A DNA stretch of 64,000 nucleotides from JBNLBT01 sp050303435 (GTDB lineage: Bacteria; Pseudomonadota; Gammaproteobacteria; Xanthomonadales; Marinicellaceae): assembly GCA_050303435.1 (NCBI GenBank), contig JBNLBT010000004.1, forward strand, positions 14,970-78,969, given 5' to 3'. Under the pieces are notes generated by a model. It was not told where the DNA came from and ran no database searches. It saw only the letters and a list, made by a program, of their open reading frames with translations. Both the position numbers and the translations under genes were made by a program. This document shows, piece after piece, positions 34,057-42,026 of the stretch. Positions within the stretch are counted from its first letter, which is position 1. Each line of letters begins with the position of its first letter.

Positions 34057-35619
34057 TTATTGTCGGGCGGTTTCGCGCAATTGCTGACGGTGGGCCTGAA
34101 GTTCTTCACGCACCGCCTGCATCTGCTCACGCGCCTTTTGATAGGCCGCCTGCAACTCCGCTTCGCGCGCGTCCTGTGCGACGCGCATTTCCACCTGTCC
34201 GTGGCGCAGTTGATGATGCGCTTTGGCCAGCTCCCGTTTCAGGCGCGGCATTTCGCGGCGCATCACCTCGCGGTGCTCCGCAACGACCTGACGGACTTCT
34301 TTGCGGTGCGCCTGATCCGCGTGCAATCGTTTCGCGTGGCGCTGCATTTCATGCTGTTTTTCACGCATCTCGCGGTGCGCGGTATGCAGCGTTTCTCTGG
34401 CTTCTTGCAACGCCGCCTGTTGTTCCTCACTGAGGCTGTCCTGCACGCGTTGCAGTTGCCGGTGCAGGTGTTTCAGTTGTTGCATGACTTCCGGCGCCGG
34501 TGTGGCCACGTGCGATGGCGCGGCAATCGCTTCGGGCACTGCGGGCAAGCTCGGCGTGACGGGTTGTGCGTGCAGCATCGGCGGCGCCGGATGCACTGCG
34601 TGCACTTCGTTTTCGTGGGCGTTGAGCAGCGTCGGCTGGCTCACGCCAATCAAGACAACGCCAAGGCTGGATGCCACAAGCGCGCTGGTGATTTGCCATT
34701 GTTTCATGATGGGACTCCGGTTGGGTGGTTGCAGCACCCGTGTGAGGCGCTGATGAAGGCGGGATTGTGCCGCCATGTGGTTGCCAGCGGCGGCGACTGA
34801 TGAATGCGGTCGCTGTCCGCTTTGGTGGTAAAACAGCAAGGCGCTGGCGTAGTCTGACGCGCGCACGCCGCTGTTGAGTACTTCTTCGTCGCAGCGTTGT
34901 TCCGCGGCCGTCTGCAGGCGCTGGTGGCACCACCAGATCAGCGGGTTGAACCACATCAGAATGCGCGCAATGTGGCCCAGCTGCAGCCACAACCAGTCGC
35001 GACGACGGATGTGGATCAATTCATGCAACAGCGCGTGACGCCAGGGTGTATCGTTGCTGGTGTGTTGCAGGGGCAGGGCAATCACCGGCTTGAACACGCC
35101 CCAGGACACCGGTGAAGTCAATGCCGCGTGGCGGCACAGGCGCGGGCGGCGGCGCAGCCCAAATGCAGTGCAATGCGACGCAACACAGGCCAGCATGGCC
35201 GGATTGTGCACGGTGCGCGCGCTGCGGCCAATGCGCTGCAATCGCCGCAGGGCCACAAGGTGCCGCGCACCCAGCCACAACACCCCGGCGCAATACAGGG
35301 CCAGCCACAGCGCGCGGGGCAACATCGCGTCGTCGTCCGGGGCGGGCGGTGTGCGGCTTGGCGACAGCAGGGGCTGTGCATCGGCGGCGGGCGTGAGATG
35401 GGTGGCCACTTCAATGGTCCAGTTCAAACCCGGCAGCGCCAAATGCAACAGCGGCATCAGCAACAAACCAAGCAGACAAATGCGCCACAACAGCGTCACC
35501 AGACGGGGGCGCGTGTGCACAATCAATGCGGCGACGCTGATCAGAGCAAAAAACAGCGCCATTTTCAGTGCCAGCAACACCGCCGGCTGCAGCATCCAGT
35601 GAATCGCAGCATCCGTCAT
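34057..35619 (-). CDS. BlaR1-type M56 membrane metallopeptidase with C-terminal coiled coil
   Basis: A 520-aa membrane protein. Hydrophobic segments lie near residues 11-36, 43-66, 103-120 and 308-330. The zinc motif HELIH is at 199-203, followed by RRRDWLW and an AAEQRCDEEV segment with a likely third ligand, as in BlaR1/MecR1. Unlike BlaR1 there is no penicillin-binding sensor domain; after the last helix comes a proline-rich linker (340-375) and about 140 residues of highly charged Q/R/E/H-rich heptads (377-518), a predicted coiled coil outside the membrane. It overlaps the BlaI-type repressor gene by 4 bp. By analogy it should sense a signal and lead to cleavage of that repressor; the signal is unknown. 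Confidence 0.88.
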   Translation of the reverse strand: MTDAAIHWMLQPAVLLALKMALFFALISVAALIVHTRPRLVTLLWRICLLGLLLMPLLHLALPGLNWTIEVATHLTPAADAQPLLSPSRTPPAPDDDAMLPRALWLALYCAGVLWLGARHLVALRRLQRIGRSARTVHNPAMLACVASHCTAFGLRRRPRLCRHAALTSPVSWGVFKPVIALPLQHTSNDTPWRHALLHELIHIRRRDWLWLQLGHIARILMWFNPLIWWCHQRLQTAAEQRCDEEVLNSGVRASDYASALLFYHQSGQRPHSSVAAAGNHMAAQSRLHQRLTRVLQPPNRSPIMKQWQITSALVASSLGVVLIGVSQPTLLNAHENEVHAVHPAPPMLHAQPVTPSLPAVPEAIAAPSHVATPAPEVMQQLKHLHRQLQRVQDSLSEEQQAALQEARETLHTAHREMREKQHEMQRHAKRLHADQAHRKEVRQVVAEHREVMRREMPRLKRELAKAHHQLRHGQVEMRVAQDAREAELQAAYQKAREQMQAVREELQAHRQQLRETARQ

Positions 35620-36005
35620 CGTCCGTCCCGCCTGACTTGCTCAATCAATGCAGTGATCTGTGCCAGTTCTTCGTCGCTCATCGGCTCATCCTGCATGCCC
35701 AGCAGCGCGTTGACAGCGGCCGCCGGGGAGTTGTCGAAAAAGGTTTTCAGCAGGCCTTTCAGCGCCGAATCGCGGGCGCCGTCCTCGTCGATGGTGGGGC
35801 TGTACAGATAGCGCGGGCCATCGGGGCGATGCCGCACCAGGCCTTTGTCCACCAGCCGGGCCAACAGCGCCCGCACCGCGGAATACCCCGGGGCATCGGG
35901 CAACTGGCGGCGCACGGTTTGCGCCGAGGCGCTGCCTTCCGCCAGCAGGATGTGCATGATCTGTCGTTCGCGTCGTGACAGGGTGTTGAGTCGGTCTTTG
36001 TTCAT
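35616..36005 (-). CDS. BlaI/MecI/CopY family transcriptional repressor
   Basis: A 129-aa winged-helix repressor: LSRRERQIMHILLAEGSASAQTV, then YSAVRALLARLVDKGLVRHR with the recognition helix, and a C-terminal dimerisation part (ALKGLLKTFFDNSPAAAVNALL). The family binds TACA/TGTA dyads and is inactivated by proteolysis by a partner M56 peptidase, here the next gene (ATGA overlap at 35616). A perfect 9-bp dyad and a near-consensus promoter lie directly upstream, so autoregulation is very likely. Whether it also controls the amidohydrolase genes behind it cannot be seen. Confidence 0.92.
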   Translation of the reverse strand: MNKDRLNTLSRRERQIMHILLAEGSASAQTVRRQLPDAPGYSAVRALLARLVDKGLVRHRPDGPRYLYSPTIDEDGARDSALKGLLKTFFDNSPAAAVNALLGMQDEPMSDEELAQITALIEQVRRDGR

Positions 36006-36006
36006 G

Positions 36007-36063
36007 GGTGCTACATTTTTAACACTATGCTAAAATTGTAGCACCTTGCGACCGAATGTCAAG
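36007..36063 (-). promoter_or_regulatory. promoter and operator of the BlaI/M56 operon
   Basis: Read on the minus strand: TTGACA (36063-36058), 17 bp, TACAAT (36040-36035). GGTGCTACA and TGTAGCACC (36007-36015 and 36037-36045) form a perfect 9-bp dyad with a 21-bp spacer, containing the TACA/TGTA core of BlaI-family operators. One arm overlaps the -10 box and the other reaches to 2 bp from the start codon. Confidence 0.85.
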
Positions 36064-36207
36064 CGCGGCGATGAAATTTCTCGGACTGGGGTTCAGGCGG
36101 TGGCGCCCGCGCTGCGCCAGTGGGGCATCAGAAGCGCAGAGGCCGCGCACCGGTCACCCGGTTGTGCGGCCTTTGTGACGTTGAGATGTGGTAGTGCTGT
36201 GGCGTGC

Positions 36208-38217
36208 TCAGTGCCCGACCGAGTCGCTGTCCACAAACGGTTGAATGCCGATGCTGCGGTGCAGCGCCGCGGGCCGATACAGGGTGTTGCGCGTGATCAC
36301 CGCGTGCACCCGGCGCAGCGCCGAAATGTCCTTCAGCGGGTTGCCCTGCAACAGGATCAGATCGGCCTGTTTGCCCACGTCGATTGATCCGGTTGCGGCC
36401 TCAACGCCGGCCACCCGCGCGGAGTCCAGTGTGGCCATGCGCAACACGTCGCGCTCTTTAATCCCGGCTTCCACATACAATTCCAGTTCACGCAACAGGG
36501 TGAAACCGGCCAGCGCATCGGAGCCCGGCACCAGCTGCACGCCGGCCTTGTGCAGGCGTTTGATCATCTCCAGCATGTGCGCGGCGGTGCGCCGGTAATC
36601 GTCGCGGTTGGACTCGTTGATGTCGAGCTCACCGGCGTACAGGCCGCGCCGCACCGAGGCCGGCAAATGGTCGGCAATTGCGGCGTAGGACGGGTCCAGC
36701 TGGCCGGCTTCGTTGAGAAACATGCTGTGAAAAATGGTCACCGTCGGGTCCACCACCACGCGGTTCTTTTTCAGCAGGCGAACAAAATCACGAAACGGTT
36801 TGCCGCGCAAATCCAGGGTGTGGCCTTTCTCTCCCACCAGAGTGAAGCGCAGCGGCGTGCGGGTGTCGTCTTGCGGGCCGGCGAGGAAGTTCAGATACAG
36901 CATGTTCAAATGCTGGATTTCATCGAAGCCGTCGCGCACCGCCTGTTCAGTGCGCATGAACGAAGGGATGTGGCCGGACAGGCGCATGCCGTGTCCATGA
37001 ATCCGCTCGGCCAGCGGTTTGACCCAGGCCGGGTCGATGGACGAATAGATTTTAATCTGCGGGTAGTTGTGTTCGGCGTACCAGTCAACGAATTCCAGGG
37101 CTTCATCCAGGGTGGTGGCCAGGTTGCCGGTGGGCGCGGCGTAGGGGCTTTTCTGGTCAATGAAACCTGCGCGGTGCACCTGCGGACCGATCAAATCGCC
37201 GCGTTCGAAGGCCGCCATGGTTTCGCTGAGCCGGTCGTGATCGTTGGCCAGATCGCGCACATGGGTGATGCCTGCGGCGATGTTCAGCAGTCCGGCGTTG
37301 GGGCTCATGTGGGTGTGCATGTCCCACAGACCGGGCATCAGGGTCAGGCCGCTGCCGTCAATCACCACCGGGTGCTCGGCCTCGCGCGCTGCGCGGCCCA
37401 GCGCTTCGATGCGGCCATTGTGAATCAGCACCGCGCTGTTTTTCTGCAACCGTCCGCGTCGCACATCCAGCACATCCACGCCATCAATCAGGGTGCGTTC
37501 ACCCAGCGACATGGCCAGCGATTTGGCCTGCTGTTGCTGGCGCGCCGTGGCGGTGGTCTGCTGTTTTTCATAGAGGGTGTCCAGATGCGTTTCCCAGCCG
37601 CTGCGGATCAGGCCCATCCAGCCGAACGCCAGGGCAAACAATTCGTTGTCTTCATCCAGCCACAGATGCTGTGGGTCCAGACCCACCCCGGTGAGTTCAA
37701 ACAGGCGCACGTCGCGCAGGGCGTCCTCTCCGGTGAGGCGCAGGCTGAGCAACTCTTTGACCTGCAAATACCCGGCCGGTAAAAGGTCCAGGCGTCCGTT
37801 CTCTTGACGCAGTGCCGCGCGCACCAGCGCTGCGGTGCTCTCCGGTGCGCCGTTCATGGCCATGTACGCGCGCAGTCCTGGCGCTTCTTCGCGGCCCTGT
37901 TCAGCCGCCGACTGCCACTGGGCCACGCCGTCCTCAAGACGGAAGGACTCATCCACCGCCGCGCCCATGTAGCTGTGGCCGGTGATGTGCTGGCGGGTGA
38001 TCTGGCCGCAGCGGTTGACGCTGAATTCATCGCGAATTTCAGGACCGCGGCCGCGGTCATTGAAGCTGAAAAGCGCCACACTGCGGCCGTCGTCGTGGCG
38101 CGTCACTTGCTGGCTGCCGCTGGGTTTGCCCTGGGTCAGCCATTGATAGTCCAGGGTGGTTTCGCTGTGCACAGAGAACGCACAGGTCAGTGCCAGGATG
38201 AGTAAAAGACGTTGCAT
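36208..38217 (-). CDS. exported amidohydrolase family protein (A)
   Basis: A 669-aa exported metal-dependent hydrolase. Residues 1-18 are a signal peptide (ending VHS). A 240-residue N-terminal region of unknown fold precedes the amidohydrolase barrel with LMPGLWDMHTHMS (metal HxH), QIKIYSSID (possible carboxylated lysine), RLSGHIPS, FDEIQHLN and QLVPGSDALAGF (active-site Asp). The class includes peptidases, imidazolonepropionase-like enzymes and dipeptidases; no substrate can be fixed. Its ATG is 3 bp after the stop of amidohydrolase B, so the two form an operon read from the promoter near 39740. Confidence 0.85.
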   Translation of the reverse strand: MQRLLLILALTCAFSVHSETTLDYQWLTQGKPSGSQQVTRHDDGRSVALFSFNDRGRGPEIRDEFSVNRCGQITRQHITGHSYMGAAVDESFRLEDGVAQWQSAAEQGREEAPGLRAYMAMNGAPESTAALVRAALRQENGRLDLLPAGYLQVKELLSLRLTGEDALRDVRLFELTGVGLDPQHLWLDEDNELFALAFGWMGLIRSGWETHLDTLYEKQQTTATARQQQQAKSLAMSLGERTLIDGVDVLDVRRGRLQKNSAVLIHNGRIEALGRAAREAEHPVVIDGSGLTLMPGLWDMHTHMSPNAGLLNIAAGITHVRDLANDHDRLSETMAAFERGDLIGPQVHRAGFIDQKSPYAAPTGNLATTLDEALEFVDWYAEHNYPQIKIYSSIDPAWVKPLAERIHGHGMRLSGHIPSFMRTEQAVRDGFDEIQHLNMLYLNFLAGPQDDTRTPLRFTLVGEKGHTLDLRGKPFRDFVRLLKKNRVVVDPTVTIFHSMFLNEAGQLDPSYAAIADHLPASVRRGLYAGELDINESNRDDYRRTAAHMLEMIKRLHKAGVQLVPGSDALAGFTLLRELELYVEAGIKERDVLRMATLDSARVAGVEAATGSIDVGKQADLILLQGNPLKDISALRRVHAVITRNTLYRPAALHRSIGIQPFVDSDSVGH

Positions 38218-38220
38218 GGA

Positions 38221-39714
38221 TTAGTCCTCGCTGTCGGGGTTGATGATGAGATAGTTGATCGGATTTTGCGCGCGCGCGAGCTGCACCATGCGCCGCACTT
38301 CATGCAGCAAGGTGGGCGCGTGATAGGGCCTGCCCTGTTTGATGGTCCAGACGATGCCACCGCTGTCGGCATCGCCGGTCAATGTTGGGATGTCGCGCGG
38401 CAACAACACGCGCAGATCGGCCAGCGGATTGCCTTTGACGACCACCAGATCGGCGCTGTGGCCCACGCGGATCTGTCCGATTTCATCCGCCATGCCCAGC
38501 ACCTGTGCGCCGTTGTGGGTGGCGTGTCGGATCACCTGCAGTGGGTGAAAGCCGGCTTCTTCATGCAGCTGCAACTCACGCAGGTAACCAAAGCCGAACA
38601 CCTGATAAATGTAACCGCCGTCTTCACCGGTGGTGATCACGCCGCCGTGATCGGCGAAGCGTTTCAACGCCTTGAACCAGATCTGGTAATTGTTGCGCCA
38701 GTGCACTTCATCGGTGGCACTCCAGCCCCAGAAAAACGAGCCGTGGGAATCGGCACTCGGTTGAAAGAATTTTTCCAGCCCCGGGTGCAGATAATCGCGG
38801 AACCAGGGGGAACTCACCGCGCGCTGCAGATCGCGGGACGCCTCGTAGATCACCAGGGTCGGGTCCCAGGCCACACCGGATTCAGCCAGATCCTTGAGCA
38901 GCGACTCGAGCTTGTCCTCTCGGGCCTCCTGCCACAGCCGGCCGGCGTAGCGAAAGCGGTGCAGTTCGTTGCTGTAATTCATGTCCGAGGGGAAATTCTG
39001 CACGCCGTCCAGCGCCGCGTCGGGAATGCCGTACCAGTGTTCAATTGTGCGGGTGCCCGCAGCGATGTTGTCGCGCGCGTTCATGTCTTCGACCCCGACG
39101 TGGTTGGCCACCGGCAATTTGTGTTTGCGCGCCAGCGCCGAGGCGGCGAGGAAGGTCTGTCGATCCATCATGCCGAATTTGAGTCCGTCGGCGCCCTGCT
39201 TCTTGTATTGTTCTATGCGCTGTTTCAGCACGTCTTGGTCGTGGCTGCCCCAGATACCGGGGTAGGCGAGGATGCGCGGTGCAATGATTTTTCCGGTGGC
39301 GCTGGCTTCGCGGTCCGCCAGGGTGCGCTCAAGATCGCTGCCGACGTCGCGCACCGTGGTGATGCCACTGGCCAGCCATAAATAATACTGATAGGGTTGC
39401 GCCATGTCGATGCCGGCGCGCTGGTGCATGATGTGGGCGTGCATGTTGATGAATCCAGGCAACACATAGCCGCCCTCGGCGTCGATGGTGGCCGTCGCTT
39501 CACTGCGCCAGTCCGAGTCGCTGGCCGCGGGGCGCAATCCCTGAATGCGTCCGTCTTCGATCAACAGATCGAGCGGGCCTTCCGCGGGCGTGCCCAGGCC
39601 ATTGACCACGATGGCGTTGGTGATGAGCAGTTTTTCCGCTGGCCGGTTGTGCCATTCAGGCGCCTCAACGGCGGCAAACAGGGTGGCGGTGAATAATACA
39701 GCGCTGTGCAACAT
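38221..39714 (-). CDS. exported amidohydrolase family protein (B)
   Basis: A 497-aa amidohydrolase. A short hydrophobic N-terminus (MLHSAVLFTATLFAAVEA) suggests export. Barrel motifs: YVLPGFINMHAHIM (HxH), DGLKFGMMD (lysine), PVANHVGVED, TIEHWYGIP and ITTGEDGGY, where the usual TDxG active-site Asp appears as EDGG. The frame runs to 39780, but ATG 39714 lies at a sensible distance from the promoter at 39740-39768 and starts the signal peptide. It resembles amidohydrolase A in the core but lacks the long N-terminal region, so they are probably complementary rather than copies. Confidence 0.85.
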   Translation of the reverse strand: MLHSAVLFTATLFAAVEAPEWHNRPAEKLLITNAIVVNGLGTPAEGPLDLLIEDGRIQGLRPAASDSDWRSEATATIDAEGGYVLPGFINMHAHIMHQRAGIDMAQPYQYYLWLASGITTVRDVGSDLERTLADREASATGKIIAPRILAYPGIWGSHDQDVLKQRIEQYKKQGADGLKFGMMDRQTFLAASALARKHKLPVANHVGVEDMNARDNIAAGTRTIEHWYGIPDAALDGVQNFPSDMNYSNELHRFRYAGRLWQEAREDKLESLLKDLAESGVAWDPTLVIYEASRDLQRAVSSPWFRDYLHPGLEKFFQPSADSHGSFFWGWSATDEVHWRNNYQIWFKALKRFADHGGVITTGEDGGYIYQVFGFGYLRELQLHEEAGFHPLQVIRHATHNGAQVLGMADEIGQIRVGHSADLVVVKGNPLADLRVLLPRDIPTLTGDADSGGIVWTIKQGRPYHAPTLLHEVRRMVQLARAQNPINYLIINPDSED

Positions 39715-39739
39715 GATTTTTGACCGGATCGAAAACGGC

Positions 39740-39768
39740 ACTATAGCACCGATGCGCGCGACGCGCAA
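39740..39768 (-). promoter_or_regulatory. promoter of the amidohydrolase operon
   Basis: On the minus strand TTGCGC (39768-39763), 17 bp, then TATAGT (39745-39740) with an extended -10 TG. Transcription would begin near 39733, leaving about 20 nt before ATG 39714. Confidence 0.5.
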
Positions 39769-39882
39769 AACCGAATGCACGCCGCGTGCAAGTCAGCGGC
39801 GCTGCGGGCTGGAGTGCTTTGAGAATTTCCCTCAGAGCGGCGTGTAGACGAAGCGCAGCACGCAGGAGAGTGCGCGCCTGAA

Positions 39883-39930
39883 TGTTTGCGCAAATTTGCA
39901 CAAACACTGCGCGGCACAAATACATATAAT
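39883..39930 (+). promoter_or_regulatory. 24-bp palindrome upstream of an orphan TATAAT promoter
   Basis: A 24-bp dyad at 39883-39906 (core GCAAATTTGC, 22 of 24 positions symmetric) ends 18 bp before TATAAT at 39925-39930. Its centre lies about 42 bp before the expected start near 39937, the usual spot for an activator. No protein gene follows on this strand. Confidence 0.45.
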
Positions 39931-39947
39931 GGCTCCTGTGTGTGGGT

Positions 39948-39992
39948 AACTTGAAGCCAATGTTAAGGAACAGGGGGCGTTGGCTTCAAGTT
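39948..39992 (+). repeat. perfect 13-bp inverted repeat, possible small-RNA hairpin
   Basis: AACTTGAAGCCAA (39948-39960) pairs exactly with TTGGCTTCAAGTT (39980-39992) over a 19-base loop that contains AAGGA. It lies about 11 nt downstream of the start expected from the TATAAT at 39925. There is no T-run on either side, so it is not a classical terminator. Apart from the amidohydrolase promoter, the palindrome and this hairpin, the 327-bp gap 39715-40041 shows nothing else. Confidence 0.6.
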
Positions 39993-40041
39993 CATTTAAT
40001 CCGCCGCCACCATTTCATTCTGCGTTTCTTTCAACTCATTT

Positions 40042-41514
40042 TCAATCATCGGCTGCATCGTTCGATTCCAGTTCCTGTGCGCACGCGCGAATGGCCTGGG
40101 CCAGGGCTTTGATGTGACGCATGCGGGTGTGCTGTGACATCACCACCAGGCGCAAATGCCGTTGCCCGTTGACTTCACTGGAAGACAGGTGATAGAGGCC
40201 TTTGTGCAACAGCAATGATCGGATGTTGATCTGCGCATCAGCCCCGCCGCTGTAGCGGAAACATAGAATGTTGGACTCGGGCACGCAGGGGCAGGAAAAA
40301 TCCGCTTGTGTAACCAGCCAGTCGTGCGCCCGGCGGGCCAGATCGACGCGCCGTTCGATGCCGCGCCCCAACCACGCCTCACCGCGCCACGCCAGGGTCA
40401 GAAACAGCTTGGTGCCCATCGCGGTTTTGGTGCACTCAACGCTGCGGTGGATGTAGTCAATGCCGAGATTGTCGTGACCATAAAACAGGTAACTGGCCTG
40501 TTGCTGGAACGCGTGGCGCAGGTGGTCGGCGTGTTTCACCAACACCGCGGCGCACAGGCCGGACACATCCAGCATTTTGTGCGCGTCCCAGACCACCGAA
40601 TCGGCGAGATCAATGCCCTGCAGACGGTGTTTGTGCTTGGCACTGAGCAACAAGGAACCGCCGTGGCAGGCGTCCACATGCAGCCACAGATTGTGTGCCT
40701 GGCAATGCGCGGCGATGGCCGGCAGGTCATCAAACAGCCCGGTGGAGGTGATGCAGGCGTTGCACACCACCGCCATGATGCGGCGGCCCTGGGCTGTGCA
40801 CTGCGCCGTTTGCACGCGCAGATCATCCAGGTCAATGCGGTCCTGTGCGTCACTGCGCACGGTCACCAGCGCGCGCTGACCGAGGCCCATGATGGACAGA
40901 CTGCGGGCCACCGAATAATGTGAAGTGGCCGGTGCCAGCACCGCCAGATCGGTCGGATTGCCTTGCAGCCAGGCGTCCGGCGCGACCACCGATCGCGCCG
41001 CCAGCAAAGCCGTCAGATTGGCCAGCGATCCGCCGCTGGTCAGCACACCGGCGGCGTGTTGAGCATCATCGGTGGGCTGCGTTTCGGCGGGTTCCGGCGT
41101 CCAGCCTATTTTTTCCAGCATCCAGTTGATGGTGGCAAATTCAAGCGTGGCCGCCGCCGGTCCCATTTCATACATGGCGCCCGGGTTGTTGATCGCTCCG
41201 TGGATCAAATCGGCCACCGCGGAAGGCGGCAGCGGGCTGGCCACCTGATGCGCCAGATAGGCCGGGTGTTGCAGACGCACACTGTGGCACAGATAATTGT
41301 GCAAAAACGCCAGCAGCGCCTCCCCGTGCAATCCGCCCTGGCGGATCCAGCGGGCGGGTTGCATCCATTCAAGGTTGTCAGTCAGCGGTGTGACGTTGTT
41401 GACCGGTTGCGTGCCAGCGGCTGCGGATTCGATGTGTCGAGCCAACAGTTCAGCCACCGGCCCGATCCATTGATCCAGGGTCGCTTCATCGTTTGTTTCA
41501 GGGATGTGTTGCAT
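40042..41514 (-). CDS. group II PLP-dependent amino acid decarboxylase
   Basis: A 490-aa enzyme of the aromatic-amino-acid/glutamate/diaminobutyrate decarboxylase group. It has the PLP-contact segment LTSGGSLANLTALLAAR (about 158-174), the PLP-ring aspartate in LHVDACHGG (Asp281) and the PLP-Schiff-base lysine in WDAHKML (Lys313). The first 110 residues are the usual intertwined N-terminal helices (LAHQVASPLPPSAVADL). Substrate cannot be assigned; amino acids such as tyrosine, DOPA, aspartate or diaminobutyrate are used in the group. Start ATG 41514 follows GGAG; the longer frame to 41631 is not supported. Stand-alone. Confidence 0.9.
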   Translation of the reverse strand: MQHIPETNDEATLDQWIGPVAELLARHIESAAAGTQPVNNVTPLTDNLEWMQPARWIRQGGLHGEALLAFLHNYLCHSVRLQHPAYLAHQVASPLPPSAVADLIHGAINNPGAMYEMGPAAATLEFATINWMLEKIGWTPEPAETQPTDDAQHAAGVLTSGGSLANLTALLAARSVVAPDAWLQGNPTDLAVLAPATSHYSVARSLSIMGLGQRALVTVRSDAQDRIDLDDLRVQTAQCTAQGRRIMAVVCNACITSTGLFDDLPAIAAHCQAHNLWLHVDACHGGSLLLSAKHKHRLQGIDLADSVVWDAHKMLDVSGLCAAVLVKHADHLRHAFQQQASYLFYGHDNLGIDYIHRSVECTKTAMGTKLFLTLAWRGEAWLGRGIERRVDLARRAHDWLVTQADFSCPCVPESNILCFRYSGGADAQINIRSLLLHKGLYHLSSSEVNGQRHLRLVVMSQHTRMRHIKALAQAIRACAQELESNDAADD

Positions 41515-41789
41515 GCGTTTCTCCGCGCGTTGATTGGCGCCCTGTCCACACACATGCGTCGGCACTGGCGCAGCGTCATTGTACCCAAAGCGGCCGCGCC
41601 CGGGCCATCGAAATGTGTGCGCAAGTCTCACCCGGCGCGGCGACGGGGTTCACATTTTTATCCGCGATGTGTTCATCATCGATTCAGTCGAGCAGGCTAC
41701 AATGGCACCATGCTTTGTAGGAATTTTCTTACACGGGATTCAGAAACAACCTACAGACATGCAGGCATGCTTTTGGGATAATGCCTATC

Positions 41790-41998
41790 AATGGACAAGG
41801 GGACAATGGATTTCCTCACTAAAAGGAAGGGTTTAAATGGTTTGAGCCCTTAAAAAAATTGGTTGGAACAAGGACGGTCCGGTCAAGCACACGCAGTGCG
41901 AAATTCGGGGATAAGGAGAGGGGTCTGTCTTTTTTGTGTTTGAGACCAGACTCTACAAAACCGCCATTGATGCGCAGCATTGATGGCGGTTTTTTTTT
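41790..41998 (+). ncRNA. candidate small RNA ending at a strong terminator
   Basis: A transcript of about 205 nt would run from the extended -10 at 41774-41782 to the terminator at 41960-41998. The terminator has no protein gene ahead of it on this strand, which is the main reason to suspect an RNA. I could not match the sequence to 6S RNA, tmRNA, RNase P RNA or SRP RNA by their conserved elements. Confidence 0.3.
41960..41998 (+). terminator. rho-independent terminator without an upstream protein gene
   Basis: ACCGCCAT (41960-41967) pairs with ATGGCGGT (41983-41990), an inner ATGC/GCAT adds four pairs, and nine T follow. Confidence 0.85.
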
Positions 41999-42012
41999 GC
42001 CCGCTGGTGTAA

Positions 42013-42018
42013 TACAAT
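42013..42018 (+). promoter_or_regulatory. -10 box of the LpxL-like gene (leaderless start)
   Basis: TACAAT ends 8 bp before ATG 42027, so a normal start site would put transcription at or next to the start codon. The T-run of the terminator occupies the -35 position. Confidence 0.4.
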
Positions 42019-42026
42019 CGATGCCC

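Larger units (their letters stand above)
41515..42026. other. gene-poor stretch with possible small RNA and terminator
   Basis: About 510 bp with no convincing protein gene. It contains TACAAT at 41698-41703, an extended -10 TGGGATAAT at 41774-41782, small hairpins (AAGGG/CCCTT near 41826-41850, GCAC/GTGC near 41887-41899), a strong plus-strand terminator at 41960-41998 and the promoter of the LpxL-like gene. Frames crossing it, including the upstream extension of the acyltransferase to 41859, read through the terminator hairpin and are rejected. Confidence 0.5.

Noticed and set aside
41859..42026. N-terminal extension of the LpxL-like protein
   Set aside because: The extension reads through a strong terminator hairpin and the -10 box; family members start near the ATG at 42027.
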